DNA from: Vibrio mexicanus
Lineage (GTDB): Bacteria; Pseudomonadota; Gammaproteobacteria; Enterobacterales; Vibrionaceae
DNA length: 64,000 nt
Reading direction: 5' to 3'
Assembly (NCBI RefSeq): GCF_001012815.1
Contig: NZ_JYJP01000109.1
Coordinates: 1 to 64,000 of the forward strand
The notes under the pieces are model-generated. The model searched no databases. It worked only from the letters and a program-made list of their open reading frames with translations, and was not told where the DNA came from. Made by a program: the position numbers and the translations under genes. The number at the start of each line of letters is the position of its first letter. Positions within the stretch are counted from its first letter, which is position 1. Below, piece by piece: positions 7,392 to 17,287 of the stretch.

Positions 7392-8716
7392 TCGTAAACT
7401 CCTCTTCTTTCCGGCTGTTGCAGTTGGGGTAATCATTTTAATTATCGCTATTAACTCCAAGCCTCAGCTGCCAGTTAAACCTGCGGGAGATAGAGCTCGC
7501 CTTGTTGATACAGTTCCATTAGAACTCAGAGCAATGGCTCCATTAGCTATCGGATTTGGCAAAGTGACACCAAAAGTTGAGTGGAAAGCAATAGCGGAAG
7601 TAACGGGCAAAGTTGTATTCCGACATCCTAGATTGGAAAAGGGCCAAGTATTGGTGGCTGGAACTGAAATCTTACGCATTGACCCGCTCGATTATGAGCT
7701 TAAGTTGACCCAAGCTCAGGCCGATTTGAAATCGAGTCAAACGTCTTTAGCTAAGTTGTCACAGCAAGAGCAGAACTTAAATCAGACCTTAGCGATTGAG
7801 AAGAATCAGCTCGAGATTGCCAACAAAGAGCTAGACCGTAAGCAGAACCTTAGAAAGAAAGGTTTAACTTCGCAATCAGATGTAGATCAACAACAGCAAA
7901 GTGCTTTGACTCAGAAGAAGTTGGTTCAAGAGATCCAAAACCAGCTGGCGCTTTTGCCGGACGAAAAACGCGTGGCAGAAGCAATGGTGAAAGTGAACCT
8001 TGCCAAAGTCCAAGAAGCACTGCGATCGCTTGAGAAAACCATCGTAACCTTGCCAGAAGATCTGCGTATTGCGGAAGTGAACATCGAACAAGATCAAGTT
8101 GTAAACATGCAACAAGAGATGGTTGTGGCTCATGGCATTGATGTCATGGAAGTGGACGCTCAGCTATCGATTCATGATATGCAGACCTTAGCTTCTAGCT
8201 TGAGTGCGTTTACTCGAGATGAAAACGGCCTGCCAAAGCCAGATATGTCTCAGGTATCTGCGCGTATTTACTTGCAAAGTGGCAGTCTAAAAGCGGATTG
8301 GCCTGCCGAAGTGGCACGCATCAGTGAGACCGTTGATGAAGCACAAGCCACGGCAGGTGTGATTCTAGAGATTGAACAAAGCTATAAAAGCACTCAGCCC
8401 ACAAACTGCACCGCCATTAGTGAATGGGATGTTTGTCAGTGCCGAAGTCGAAGGGCAAGCTAACCCGAGCTGGGTTGTACCAGAGCGCGCGGTGCACGGT
8501 GACAAAATTTACCTATTGAATAATGAAAGTCGACTAGCGATTGTGCCAATCACAGTACTTTATCGAAGAGACAATCTGGTTGTGATAGATGGTGAATTAG
8601 AGCAAGGGCAAAAGCTCATTCTTAATGATCTTCTGCCAGCTATAGATGGCATGTTGCTAAGAGAAGACGATGTTAGCGAAGAAGAGACTAATGACGCACA
8701 GGAGGCATCATTATGA
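7381..8716 (+). CDS. RND efflux membrane-fusion (periplasmic adaptor) protein, frame broken
   Basis: An HlyD/AcrA-type adaptor linking an inner-membrane RND pump to an outer-membrane channel. An N-terminal anchor helix (about residues 7-25) precedes a lipoyl-like half, a long Q/K/L-rich coiled coil (about 105-215), a second lipoyl half and a beta-barrel. The first frame stops at 8463. The rest (ALSPQTAPPLVNGMFVSAEV onward to the stop at 8716) is in the +1 frame. The switch lies near 8375-8395, best explained by one extra A in the run at 8386-8389 or two lost bases. Repaired length is about 444. Its stop overlaps the pump's ATG by 4 bp. Confidence 0.85.
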
Positions 8717-11700
8717 TTCGTTTCTTTGCAAGGCACCCAACCGCGGCGAACTTGCTCATGTTAGCGCTGCTGATTTTGGGTTTGTCTTCGCTTTCTGGCA
8801 TTAAACGCGAGACATTCCCAGAGTTTGATCCTCCCTACATCATGGCTGGAATCGTTTACCCTGGCGCATCGCTTCTGAAGTCGAAGAGAGCTTGTGTGTG
8901 CGAATGGAAGATGCGGTAGACGGCTTGTCCAATATTGAAGAGGTGCGCTGTGAGGCAATAGAGGGATCAGCGCGATTGATCCTAAAACTCAATGAGAAGG
9001 CTGACATTGGCCGAATGCTGGTGGATGTTCAAACACAGATAAACTCGATCAATGACTTTCCGGCTGAAATCGAATCACCAGTTGTTCAAGAGATGGATTG
9101 GAACGAGCCGGTTGTTGATGTCGCCATAATGGCCGATACCACATGGCCAGAACTCAAAGCCTATGCCGAACAACTAAAGCGTACTCTCAAGCTTGATTAT
9201 GATGTCTCTTTGGTTGAAGTGAGCGGTTTTTCTGATCATCAGTTTCGGGTTGAAGTAGATATTCAAGCCATGCGTCAGTTGGGTGTCAGCATCAATGACA
9301 TTGCCAATCAGATTGGTAGCCAGAATATCAAGCTGCCAAGCGGTAATGTCGAAACGCCGGACAAAAACTTTCTGATCCGATTTGATGAACGCCGCATCAC
9401 GCCCGATGAGCTTGAGTCATTAGTGGTAGGATCCTCGCCTAATGGTGCGGTAATACGCCTTAGAGATATTGCCACCATTACGGATCGCTTCGAACTTGAT
9501 GAACAAAAAGTGCTGTTCAATGGGCATCCGTCTGCTCTCCTCAAGGTGAGTAAGAATAAAGAAGACGATGCACTAAGGATTAAAGAGCGAGTAGAACAGT
9601 TCGTTGACGATCAAAGGTTGATCACTCCAGATGGTGTCACGCTTGAAATGACTAACGATCTCTCATCGGTACTTTGGGATCGTTTGACTATGATGGTGCG
9701 CAATGGCTGGCAAGGGATCGTGCTGGTATTTGCAACCATGTGGCTGTTCTTTAGTTTGCGTTACTCGTTCTGGGTTGCGGCAGGCTTACCGGTTGCCTTT
9801 TTAGGTGGTCTATTCTTAATGGCTAACCTCGGCCTTTCTATCAATATTATGTCGCTGGTGGGTTTGCTCATGGCGATTGGTATCATGATGGATGACGCCA
9901 TAGTGATCGCCGAATCGATTGCTGCCCATTTAGAGAGGGGGCAAAAGGTTGATGATGCGGTGGTGAATGGGGTTAAAAAGGTACTACCCGGCGTATTGTC
10001 CTCCTTTCTCACAACCGTGTGTATCTTTGGTAGTTTACTGTTCTTGGACGGCGAAATGGGCGCGGTATTGAAAGCGGTGCCGCAAGTCTTAATTCTGGTG
10101 TTAACCATCAGTCTGGTAGAAGCGTTTTTGATTCTTCCCAATCACCTTTCCCATTCTCTACATAAGCAGTCGAAAGAGCGCGAGCCATTGCGATTCAAGA
10201 GAGTATTACTTGAGAAGTTTGAGCACTTTCGTAATACCACTCTAGTGGCGAGCGTAGAGAAGGTGGTTACTTACCGATATGCTTTCTTAGGCAGTGTGAT
10301 TGCACTGCTGCTTATATCGGTCGCTATGATTGCGGGTGGAGTACTTAAGTTTCAGCCATTCCCCGAACTCGATGGTGACATTGCAGAAGTTCGCGTGATT
10401 TTGCCGCCGGGGTCGTCACTGTCTCAGACAGAGCGAGTAGTTGATAAGCTGGTGGAGTCGGCGCAACGTCTCGATAAAAAGTGGACACAAGAAGTCGAAA
10501 ATGGCGTGCCGTTAGTGAAGCACATTACCAGCCAGTTCAATGTGAATGCCGATGCGAATGAATCTGGGCCGCACATCGCTACAGTCCGTTTGGACTTATT
10601 GGGGGCGGAATCGCGTAATACCTTGATTGATGATTTCATTGCCGCGTGGCGTGACGATGTGGGTGAGTTAGCTGATCCAATCTCACTGGTTTACAAGCAG
10701 CCAACCATGGGTCCCGGCGGGCGGGCGATCGAAATCCGAATCAAGCATGATGATTTGGATGAGCTGAAAGCGGCTTCTATCGATATCCAACACTATCTCA
10801 ATCAATTTGATGGAGTACATGGCATTCTCGATGACATGCGAATGGGTAAAGAGGAAGTATTGGTTAAATTGCGCCCCGGTGCGGAAAGCTATGGTGTGAA
10901 TGGGCAGATCATTGCGGCTCAATTGCGCGCGGCGTTTTTCGGTCAAACGGCGGATGAGATTCAAGTTGGGATTGAAAATATCTCTATAGAAGTGCGTTTG
11001 AATAAAAAACAAGCGGGTGACTTAGGGCAATTGGCGAACTTCCCAATTATTCTAAGCGATGGCAGTCAAATTCCATTGGCTACACTTGCGACCCTAGACT
11101 TTCAACGAAATTATGTTCGCATTCAACGTGTTGATGGTTTAAGAACCGTTAGCGTCTTCGGAGATACTGACAACAGTAAAGTAAGCTCGTCGGCGGTCAT
11201 TTCTCAATTTCAACGAGAGGAAGCGCCTAAGCTTACTAGCAAATACCCAGGCTTGAGATTCGACTTCGAAGGTGAAGCCAAAGACGCAGCTAAGACTGGC
11301 GCCTCTATGGGGAAAGGGTTCTTGCTTGGCTTGTTTGGCGTGTTTGCCATATTGAGCTACCAGTTCCGCAGCTATCTGGAACCTGTGGTCGTCATGTTAG
11401 CGATCCCGCTGGCGTTTATTGGTGTCGTGTGGGGACATATCCTACTTGGGCACTCGCTGAGTATGCCTAGTCTAATGGGTTTTGTCTCCTTGGCGGGCAT
11501 TGTGGTGAATGACTCCATTTTGTTGGTGCAGTACATCAGGCACCATGTCGATGAGGGAGACTCGGTTCATGATTCGGTGGTCAAAGCGAGCCGCGAACGT
11601 TTTCGAGCCGTGTTCATAACTTCGATGACGACTGCGGCCGGCCTTTTGCCTCTGCTTACTGAGACCAGCTTGCAGGCTCAGGTAATTCAGCCATTAGTGA

Positions 11701-11813
11701 TATCGATTGTGTTTGGTATTTTCGCTTCAACGTTGATGGTGCTTTTCATGATTCCTGCTGCTTATTCTGTATTGGCAGACTTTGGTTTAGTGAAAAAGCA
11801 TGAAGCTATCTAG
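8713..11813 (+). CDS. RND family efflux pump permease, frame broken
   Basis: The inner-membrane proton-driven transporter of the pump, about 1033 residues when repaired. It has a first membrane helix near residues 12-30, a large periplasmic porter loop, a block of helices including the GIMMDDAIVIAE motif, a second porter loop, and a closing helix block with GIVVNDSILLVQYI. Those acidic motifs in the two helix bundles correspond to the proton relay of RND pumps. A G is missing at 8871 (GG read as G), which splits the frame after PGAS. An excellent ribosome site (GGAGG) precedes the ATG. No outer-membrane channel gene is nearby, so a TolC-type protein encoded elsewhere is presumably used. Confidence 0.9.
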
Positions 11814-11835
11814 CTGAAATACGAGTTATATTTTG

Positions 11836-11860
11836 AAGGCCCTGTTGGGCCTTTCTATTT
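11836..11860 (+). terminator. Terminator of the efflux operon
   Basis: Seven-bp stem AAGGCCC/GGGCCTT with a TGTT loop, followed by a T-rich tract (TCTATTTTT), 22 bp after the pump stop codon. Confidence 0.8.
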
Positions 11861-11947
11861 TTCATCATACCGCCAACTTAACTTCACGATTCTGTCATGC
11901 ACGCCAACTACCTTGATAAGATATACCCAAGGTAGTAGGAGTGTAGG

Positions 11948-12481
11948 ATGCGTTCTGTTGAATCTATCGTGAAGTTAGACTTTGCCTTCTCGCAATTTTG
12001 TTCTCAGCACAAGTTTAATCGTCAAGTCGCTAGGGTCAGTAAAACCGTCTCTCAAACGGGCGATGGCCCCACTTATTTATTGATTGGTATTTTGTGCTAT
12101 TTGAAAGGTGGAGAGGTTGGTAAGTTGCTGCTGCTTAGCGGCCTTCTGGCGTTTGCCATTGAATTGCCTATTTACTGGATTGCGAAAAACAGTTTTCGTC
12201 GCAGAAGGCCAAGTGAACTCTGCCAGTTCTTTACCTCACACATAACGCCTTCTGATCGTTACAGCTTGCCTTCCGGCCACACCGCGGCAGCATTCTTGAT
12301 GATGACGGTCATCTCATACTACTACCCCGATCTATTGATGTTCACATTAATTTGGGCGTCGCTGATTGGCCTGTCTCGAATTCTACTGGGTGTCCATTTC
12401 TTAAGTGATGTTCTGATTGGAGCGTTACTTGGTTTCTCAACAGGCTATGCCTCTATTCAGTTTGTTAAGGCGTTGGTATGA
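11948..12481 (+). CDS. PAP2 family membrane phosphatase
   Basis: A 177-residue integral membrane phosphatase of the type 2 phosphatidic acid phosphatase superfamily. All three signature motifs are present: KNSFRRRRP at 80-88, PSGH at 108-111, and SRILLGVHFLSD at 143-154, giving the phosphate-binding arginines and two histidines. Several hydrophobic helices surround them. Likely substrates are lipid phosphates or pyrophosphates such as undecaprenyl pyrophosphate or phosphatidylglycerol phosphate; the sequence does not say which. Its last four bases overlap the start of the glycosyltransferase gene, implying coupled translation. Confidence 0.9.
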   Translation: MRSVESIVKLDFAFSQFCSQHKFNRQVARVSKTVSQTGDGPTYLLIGILCYLKGGEVGKLLLLSGLLAFAIELPIYWIAKNSFRRRRPSELCQFFTSHITPSDRYSLPSGHTAAAFLMMTVISYYYPDLLMFTLIWASLIGLSRILLGVHFLSDVLIGALLGFSTGYASIQFVKALV

Positions 12482-13524
12482 AAATCTTATATGGTGTGCA
12501 AGGCACAGGAAATGGGCACATTGCTCGCTCTCGAGTGCTGGGTCGAGCTTTAAAAGAGCGTGGGTTAGAGGTTGATTTCTTGTTCTCCGGTAGAGAGCGA
12601 GACGGTTACTTCTCTATGGAGTGCTTTGGTAATTACCAAGTCAAACGCGGATTAAGCTTTGCGACCTGTCGTGGGAAAGTCAGTTATCTAAAAACATTGA
12701 TGCAAATGGATTTTGGCCAGTTGCACAAGGATATTAAGCAGCTTGACCTCTCTAATTACGATTTGGTGATTACCGATTTTGAGCCGATTTCAGCTTGGGC
12801 GGCCAAACTGCAAAGTAAAACCTGCATAGGCATCAGTCATCAGAATGCCTTCCTATACGATGTGCCAACCAAAGGCGTTAGTTGGCTAGATAGAAAGGTC
12901 ATAAAGAACCTTGCTCCTGCCACTCACACCATTGGGCTTCACTGGCATCACTTCAATCAGCCAATCTTGCCACCGATTATCGATCTGTCTAACGACCCAT
13001 CAACCAATGATGAGTCTGTGCTTGTCTATCTACCATTCGAAGACAATCAAGATGTAGAGGAACTGCTGTTAAGGTTTAATCAGCAAAAATTCGTCAGCTA
13101 CCATCCTGATAACAGCGAAATTGTGGTAAGAGGGAATGTAGTGCATCGACCTCTTTGCTATGACAGCTTTAAAAAGCAGCTACATGCGTGCAGTGGGGTA
13201 ATCGCAAACGGTGGTTTTGAGTTACCTTCCGAAGCTCTGTCTCTGGGTAAGAAGTTATTATTGAAGCCGCTAAAAGGTCAATTTGAGCAGTTGACTAATG
13301 TTGCTACGTTAGAAACATTAGGACTCGCTCAGGGGATGGATTTCTTAGATGCGGCAGCATTGAGAGATTGGCTCGATGAGCAGCCTGCAGAGCATGTTCA
13401 CTACCCAAATGTTGCCCATTCTATATCGGAATGGATATGCCAACGCAGCTGGGAGAGCCAGAAAAAGTTGCCGTTCGATCTATGGAATCGTGTCGACTTC
13501 CCAAGTTACACCGCAAACGTTTAA
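12478..13524 (+). CDS. MJ1255/VC2487-type glycosyltransferase
   Basis: A 348-residue GT-B fold protein. The N-terminus has the nucleotide-sugar transferase opening GVQGTGNGHIARS, similar to MurG and UGT families. The C-terminal half has a donor-site segment NGGFELPSEALSLGKKLLLKP (near 245-265). It resembles the family named after V. cholerae VC2487, whose acceptor is not known to me. It overlaps the PAP2 phosphatase by 4 bp (ATGA). That pairing suggests the two act on the same lipid or lipid-linked product. Confidence 0.82.
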   Translation: MKILYGVQGTGNGHIARSRVLGRALKERGLEVDFLFSGRERDGYFSMECFGNYQVKRGLSFATCRGKVSYLKTLMQMDFGQLHKDIKQLDLSNYDLVITDFEPISAWAAKLQSKTCIGISHQNAFLYDVPTKGVSWLDRKVIKNLAPATHTIGLHWHHFNQPILPPIIDLSNDPSTNDESVLVYLPFEDNQDVEELLLRFNQQKFVSYHPDNSEIVVRGNVVHRPLCYDSFKKQLHACSGVIANGGFELPSEALSLGKKLLLKPLKGQFEQLTNVATLETLGLAQGMDFLDAAALRDWLDEQPAEHVHYPNVAHSISEWICQRSWESQKKLPFDLWNRVDFPSYTANV

Positions 13525-13566
13525 CTAATATTGACGTCGTCATTATATTGGCTTTGTCTACTATTC

Positions 13567-13599
13567 AGCCGCTCAATGCACAAATTGCGCGGCTTTTTC
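13567..13599 (+). terminator. Terminator after the glycosyltransferase gene
   Basis: AGCCGCTCAAT pairs with ATTGCGCGGCT with a single mismatch and is followed by five T. It is 42 bp downstream of the stop codon. Confidence 0.8.
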
Positions 13600-13885
13600 T
13601 CATTTTTGCGACATGATGCAATCTAAATGACCTAAATTTTTCTAATTTAGACTTTTTTATAAATGATCTAGATATATGATTTGAAAGATTAAAGTGGTCG
13701 CGTAAGTAAAAAATACTGATTAAATATCAATCTTCTTGGTGTTCGTTAATTGATTTGTGAATAGTAATAGTCGTCCGGCAATCATCCGGATGACAAATGT
13801 ATAAAATACGCTGTTCTATTACGTATCCTCCCTTTAAAAATTATTTTTGCTAGTAGTAGCGATTGACGACCGAAGAGGCCAAGCA
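13600..13885 (+). promoter_or_regulatory. AT-rich leuO upstream region with a perfect 12-bp palindrome
   Basis: This gene-free stretch is strongly AT-rich from about 13620 to 13760, as expected for an H-NS-silenced promoter, which is how leuO is controlled in enterobacteria. TCATCCGGATGA at 13782-13793 is a perfect palindrome, with another CCGG just before it (13774-13777). It could be a regulator site. No promoter boxes are convincing enough to place. Confidence 0.45.
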
Positions 13886-14845
13886 ATGATCGATAAAAAA
13901 GACGCAATGAGCGCGATTGCAAGTTACCGCATGGAGAGCACATTACGTGGTGTAGACCTAAACCTATTGACCGTGTTTGACGCCGTTATGCAAGAGCAGA
14001 ACATTACTCGTGCTGCGCATAACCTTGGCATGTCACAGCCGGCAGTAAGTAACGCGGTTGCACGTCTTAAGGTTATGTTTAACGACGAACTGTTCATGCG
14101 TCAAGGTCGTGGTATTCAACCAACTCAACGTGCTCGCCAACTGTTCGGTCCTGTACGTCAAGCGCTGCAACTTATCCGCAATGAACTGCCAAGCTCAATC
14201 TTCTCGCCTGAGACTTCTACGCGCTTGTTTAAGCTAGCGATCTGCAGCCCATGCGATATGCGTTTCGCACCTAAGATCATGTCTACAGTTCATGAGCAAG
14301 CGCCAAACGTACAGCTTCACTTAGACGCTGAGTTTGATCGTCGTCTTGCAGAGCGCATGCGCTACCAAGAGATCGACTTCGTTATCGACTACGCACGTTT
14401 CGATGAGCAAGGTTTCTCAAGCACTGAAATCTTCCAAGATGAACTTGTTGTTGTTGCGGCTAAATCTCACTCTCGCATCCAAGGCAGCGTAACGGCTTCT
14501 GATCTTGAGCTAGAGCGTCACGCTAAGCTTTCTAAGATTCACGGTCAGCGCAGCTTTTCTGAGCAAGCTTACCGCGAGCTAGATGTCCAAGCATACTACG
14601 AAGGTACAAGCCTAAGTAACGTGCTGTACGTTGTGGGTCAGTCTGAGCTTGTGACTATTGCACCTCGCTGGATGGTTGAAAACGCAGCCAACAAAGATGA
14701 GCTGCAAGTGATTGAGTTCCCATTCGCTAATTCAAACATCAGTGGCTACCTAAGCTGGCATGAGTCGAGCGAAAAAGACAAAGGTCACATCTGGCTACGC
14801 GACCAGTTGATGATGATCTGCGGCGAAGTTGTTGCACTGAACTAA
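13886..14845 (+). CDS. leuO: LysR-type global regulator LeuO
   Basis: A 319-residue LysR family regulator. The winged helix-turn-helix lies at about residues 36-66, preceded by the LeuO-typical LRGVDLNLLTVFDAVM segment. The remainder is the co-inducer-binding domain. The ATG at 13886 has GAGG seven bases upstream and matches the usual LeuO start; an earlier in-frame start at 13847 is not favoured. In Vibrio, LeuO connects to ToxR-dependent acid and bile responses, and in enterobacteria it antagonises H-NS. Its position between the leu operon and ilvIH is the conserved one. Confidence 0.95.
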   Translation: MIDKKDAMSAIASYRMESTLRGVDLNLLTVFDAVMQEQNITRAAHNLGMSQPAVSNAVARLKVMFNDELFMRQGRGIQPTQRARQLFGPVRQALQLIRNELPSSIFSPETSTRLFKLAICSPCDMRFAPKIMSTVHEQAPNVQLHLDAEFDRRLAERMRYQEIDFVIDYARFDEQGFSSTEIFQDELVVVAAKSHSRIQGSVTASDLELERHAKLSKIHGQRSFSEQAYRELDVQAYYEGTSLSNVLYVVGQSELVTIAPRWMVENAANKDELQVIEFPFANSNISGYLSWHESSEKDKGHIWLRDQLMMICGEVVALN

Positions 14846-14867
14846 ACAGACATATTTAGTAACAAGA

Positions 14868-14903
14868 AACCTTGCTCGGATAAGCCCTGAGCAAGGTTTT
14901 TTT
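14868..14903 (+). terminator. leuO terminator
   Basis: Ten-bp perfect stem AACCTTGCTC/GAGCAAGGTT with an 11-base loop and seven T, 23 bp after the leuO stop. Confidence 0.9.
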
Positions 14904-15022
14904 ATGGCCAAAATTGACAGATTTGTCGATAACTTTGATGTTCGTCAGTTGCCTTTTTCGGCCCTAAATGTACACTTGTGCGCTCAAAATAGCTTACATG
15001 TGTAAGCCAAAGGTAAGAAGTG

Positions 15023-16831
15023 ATGGCCAATTTAGATTTTCATATCGTAAAACGAATTCGTGACCAAATTGCTCAAGGTGCTGACCGCATTGCACTTAAG
15101 CACAAAGTGGGTGCCAAATGGGAAGGCATCAGCTGGAAGCAATTTGGAGCGCAAGTGGACGCACTGTCTCTTGCACTATTGGCTCAAGGATTGAGAGTAC
15201 AAGATAAAGTTGGTATCTATTCCAACAACATGCCGCAATGGACAATGGCTGACTTTGCTGCGCTGCAAACTCGCTGTGTCACTGTGCCTATTTACCCAAC
15301 CAACACGGCGTCTCAATCGTCGTATGTGATTCAAAACGCGGATGTTCGCGTGTTGTTTGTGGGTGAGCAAGAGCAGTTTGATGCTGCAGTTTCGCTCTTT
15401 GATGAGTGTGATCAGTTAGAACTTGTTGTGGCAATGTCTGATGATGTGGATCTTGGTGATCATACTTTTGCGATGAGCTGGAAGCAGTTTATTGCTCTAG
15501 GTGGCACGAAGCAGCAGGTGGAGTTTGATGCTCGCCTAGATGCGGCAAATCTTGATGATCTTCTTACCTTGATTTACACCTCTGGCACCACCGGTCAGCC
15601 AAAAGGCGTAATGTTGGACTACGCCAACATCGGCGCGCAGCTAAAAGGTCATGATGAAAGATTAAGTCTAAGCCAAGACGATGTATCTCTAGCATTCTTA
15701 CCTTTGTCACATGTGTTCGAACGCGCGTGGACCTTCTACGTTCTTTATAAGGGCGCAACTAACTGTTACCTACAAGACACCATGCAAGTACGTGACGCGC
15801 TAGGAGATGTTCGCCCTACCGTTATGTGTGCGGTGCCGCGTTTCTACGAGAAGATCTTCTCAGCGATTCACGAGAAAGTGTCTAAAGCGCCATTCATTCG
15901 CAAAGTGCTGTTTACTTGGGCGGTGAACATGGGCGCCAAGATGGCGGTATGCCACCAAGAAGGGCGCACACCATCGTTGATGTTGAAGAAGTCCCATGCG
16001 CTAGCAGATAAGCTTGTGCTTTCTAAGTTACGTGCTCTGCTTGGTGGTCGTATCAACTTCATGCCATGTGGCGGTGCTAAGTTAGACGAAACCATTGGCC
16101 GCTTCTTCCATGCGTTAGGTATTAACGTCAAGTTGGGCTACGGCATGACGGAAACCACTGCAACAGTCTCTTGCTGGGATGATAAATGCTTTAACCCTGA
16201 TTCGATTGGTATGTCTATGCCGGGTGCCCAAGTTAAAATCGGTGAGAACAACGAGATTTTAGTTCGTGGCCCAATGGTTATGCGTGGCTACTACAAGTTA
16301 CCAGAAGAGACAGCAAAAACGTTTGATGAGCATGGCTTCCTGAAAACAGGCGATGCGGGTCATATCGATGAGAACGGTAACGTATTCATCACTGATCGCA
16401 TCAAAGAGCTGATGAAAACATCGGGCGGTAAGTACATTGCGCCGCAGATGATTGAGGGTACAATCGGGAAAGATCACTACATCGAGCAGATTGCGGTGAT
16501 TGCAGATACTCGTAAGTTTGTATCTGCGTTAATCGTGCCTTGCTTCGATACACTGGAAGAGTACGCGAAAGAGCTCAACATCAAATATCACGACCGTCTG
16601 GAACTGATCAAAAACAACGATATTGTTGAGATGTTCGAGAAACGCGTCAATGAGCTTCAGAATGAACTGGCGAAGTTTGAACAAGTGAAACGCTTTAAGC
16701 TCCTGCCAAAAGCTTTCTCTATGGATGATGGTGAGTTAACACCGACACAAAAATTGCGTCGAAAAGTGATTAACGATAAGTATCACGACGAAATCGAAGA
16801 AATGTACACAGAAAATCATCAGGCAAAGTAA
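15023..16831 (+). CDS. Long-chain fatty acid--CoA ligase (AMP-forming)
   Basis: A 602-residue ANL-superfamily acyl-CoA synthetase that activates fatty acids through an acyl-adenylate. The P-loop-like motif YTSGTTGQPKG is at 185-195. A GYGMTET motif lies near 373, the TGD adenylate motif near 448, and the hinge and catalytic lysine region ELMKTSGGKYIAPQ follows. The length and sequence are closer to the FadD15 / plant-LACS-like group than to E. coli FadD, so I give no symbol. I chose the ATG at 15023; a GTG directly before it adds one residue. AAGG precedes by ten bases. It stands as a single gene with its own terminator. Confidence 0.92.
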   Translation: MANLDFHIVKRIRDQIAQGADRIALKHKVGAKWEGISWKQFGAQVDALSLALLAQGLRVQDKVGIYSNNMPQWTMADFAALQTRCVTVPIYPTNTASQSSYVIQNADVRVLFVGEQEQFDAAVSLFDECDQLELVVAMSDDVDLGDHTFAMSWKQFIALGGTKQQVEFDARLDAANLDDLLTLIYTSGTTGQPKGVMLDYANIGAQLKGHDERLSLSQDDVSLAFLPLSHVFERAWTFYVLYKGATNCYLQDTMQVRDALGDVRPTVMCAVPRFYEKIFSAIHEKVSKAPFIRKVLFTWAVNMGAKMAVCHQEGRTPSLMLKKSHALADKLVLSKLRALLGGRINFMPCGGAKLDETIGRFFHALGINVKLGYGMTETTATVSCWDDKCFNPDSIGMSMPGAQVKIGENNEILVRGPMVMRGYYKLPEETAKTFDEHGFLKTGDAGHIDENGNVFITDRIKELMKTSGGKYIAPQMIEGTIGKDHYIEQIAVIADTRKFVSALIVPCFDTLEEYAKELNIKYHDRLELIKNNDIVEMFEKRVNELQNELAKFEQVKRFKLLPKAFSMDDGELTPTQKLRRKVINDKYHDEIEEMYTENHQAK

Positions 16832-16860
16832 TTTAGCCCAAGATAATTTTCAAAGTGTTT

Positions 16861-16906
16861 AAAAATCCCCCACTGCGATTGAGTGAAATCGGTGGGGGAT
16901 TTTTTT
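16861..16906 (+). terminator. Terminator of the acyl-CoA ligase gene
   Basis: A strong stem (AAATCCCCCAC with GTGGGGGATTT) and a T run, 30 bp after the stop codon. Confidence 0.9.
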
Positions 16907-17287
16907 ATGTCTAGGGTTATTGAGCTGTGTAAATAGTAAACAGCATCATTTCACTGAAATGATCCTCCGCTCTTTGCGTTTGTAGAATATTTCTCTTTAT
17001 TTTTATTATTAGCCTAACGTAGTTCGAACTTGGGGCTTCCAGTTGGCATGAATGATTGCATATTGGCCAAAGTTTGGAGTTTTATGGATATTGGGATCAA
17101 AGTTGCATTAGACCCATTGATAATAAAACGTTACAGTTGTTGAGTTACCTGTATTCTTGTTATCACAAGATTGGGGCATAGCTGAAAAAGTGGATTAATG
17201 TCCAATTAGGCTACGAATAAGACCTAGACTATGTAAAACCAGAACAATTCGCCTAACAGGCTGATTGAACACTGGTAAGGAGAAAAT
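16907..17287 (+). promoter_or_regulatory. ilvIH upstream region
   Basis: This 380-bp gap is AT-rich and holds no convincing gene. A long upstream region is expected, since E. coli ilvIH is activated by Lrp binding to several sites over about 250 bp. I cannot place Lrp sites by eye. A 31-codon open frame at 17048-17143 is rich in Ile, Leu and Val (10 of 31) but has no ribosome site and no following terminator. I do not call it a leader peptide. The ilvI ribosome site AAGGAG is at 17277-17282. Confidence 0.4.

Noticed and set aside
17048..17143. A 31-codon frame rich in Ile, Leu and Val upstream of ilvI, as a possible attenuation leader
   Set aside because: No Shine-Dalgarno, no terminator hairpin with a U run before ilvI, and the E. 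coli ilvIH operon is Lrp-controlled rather than attenuated.
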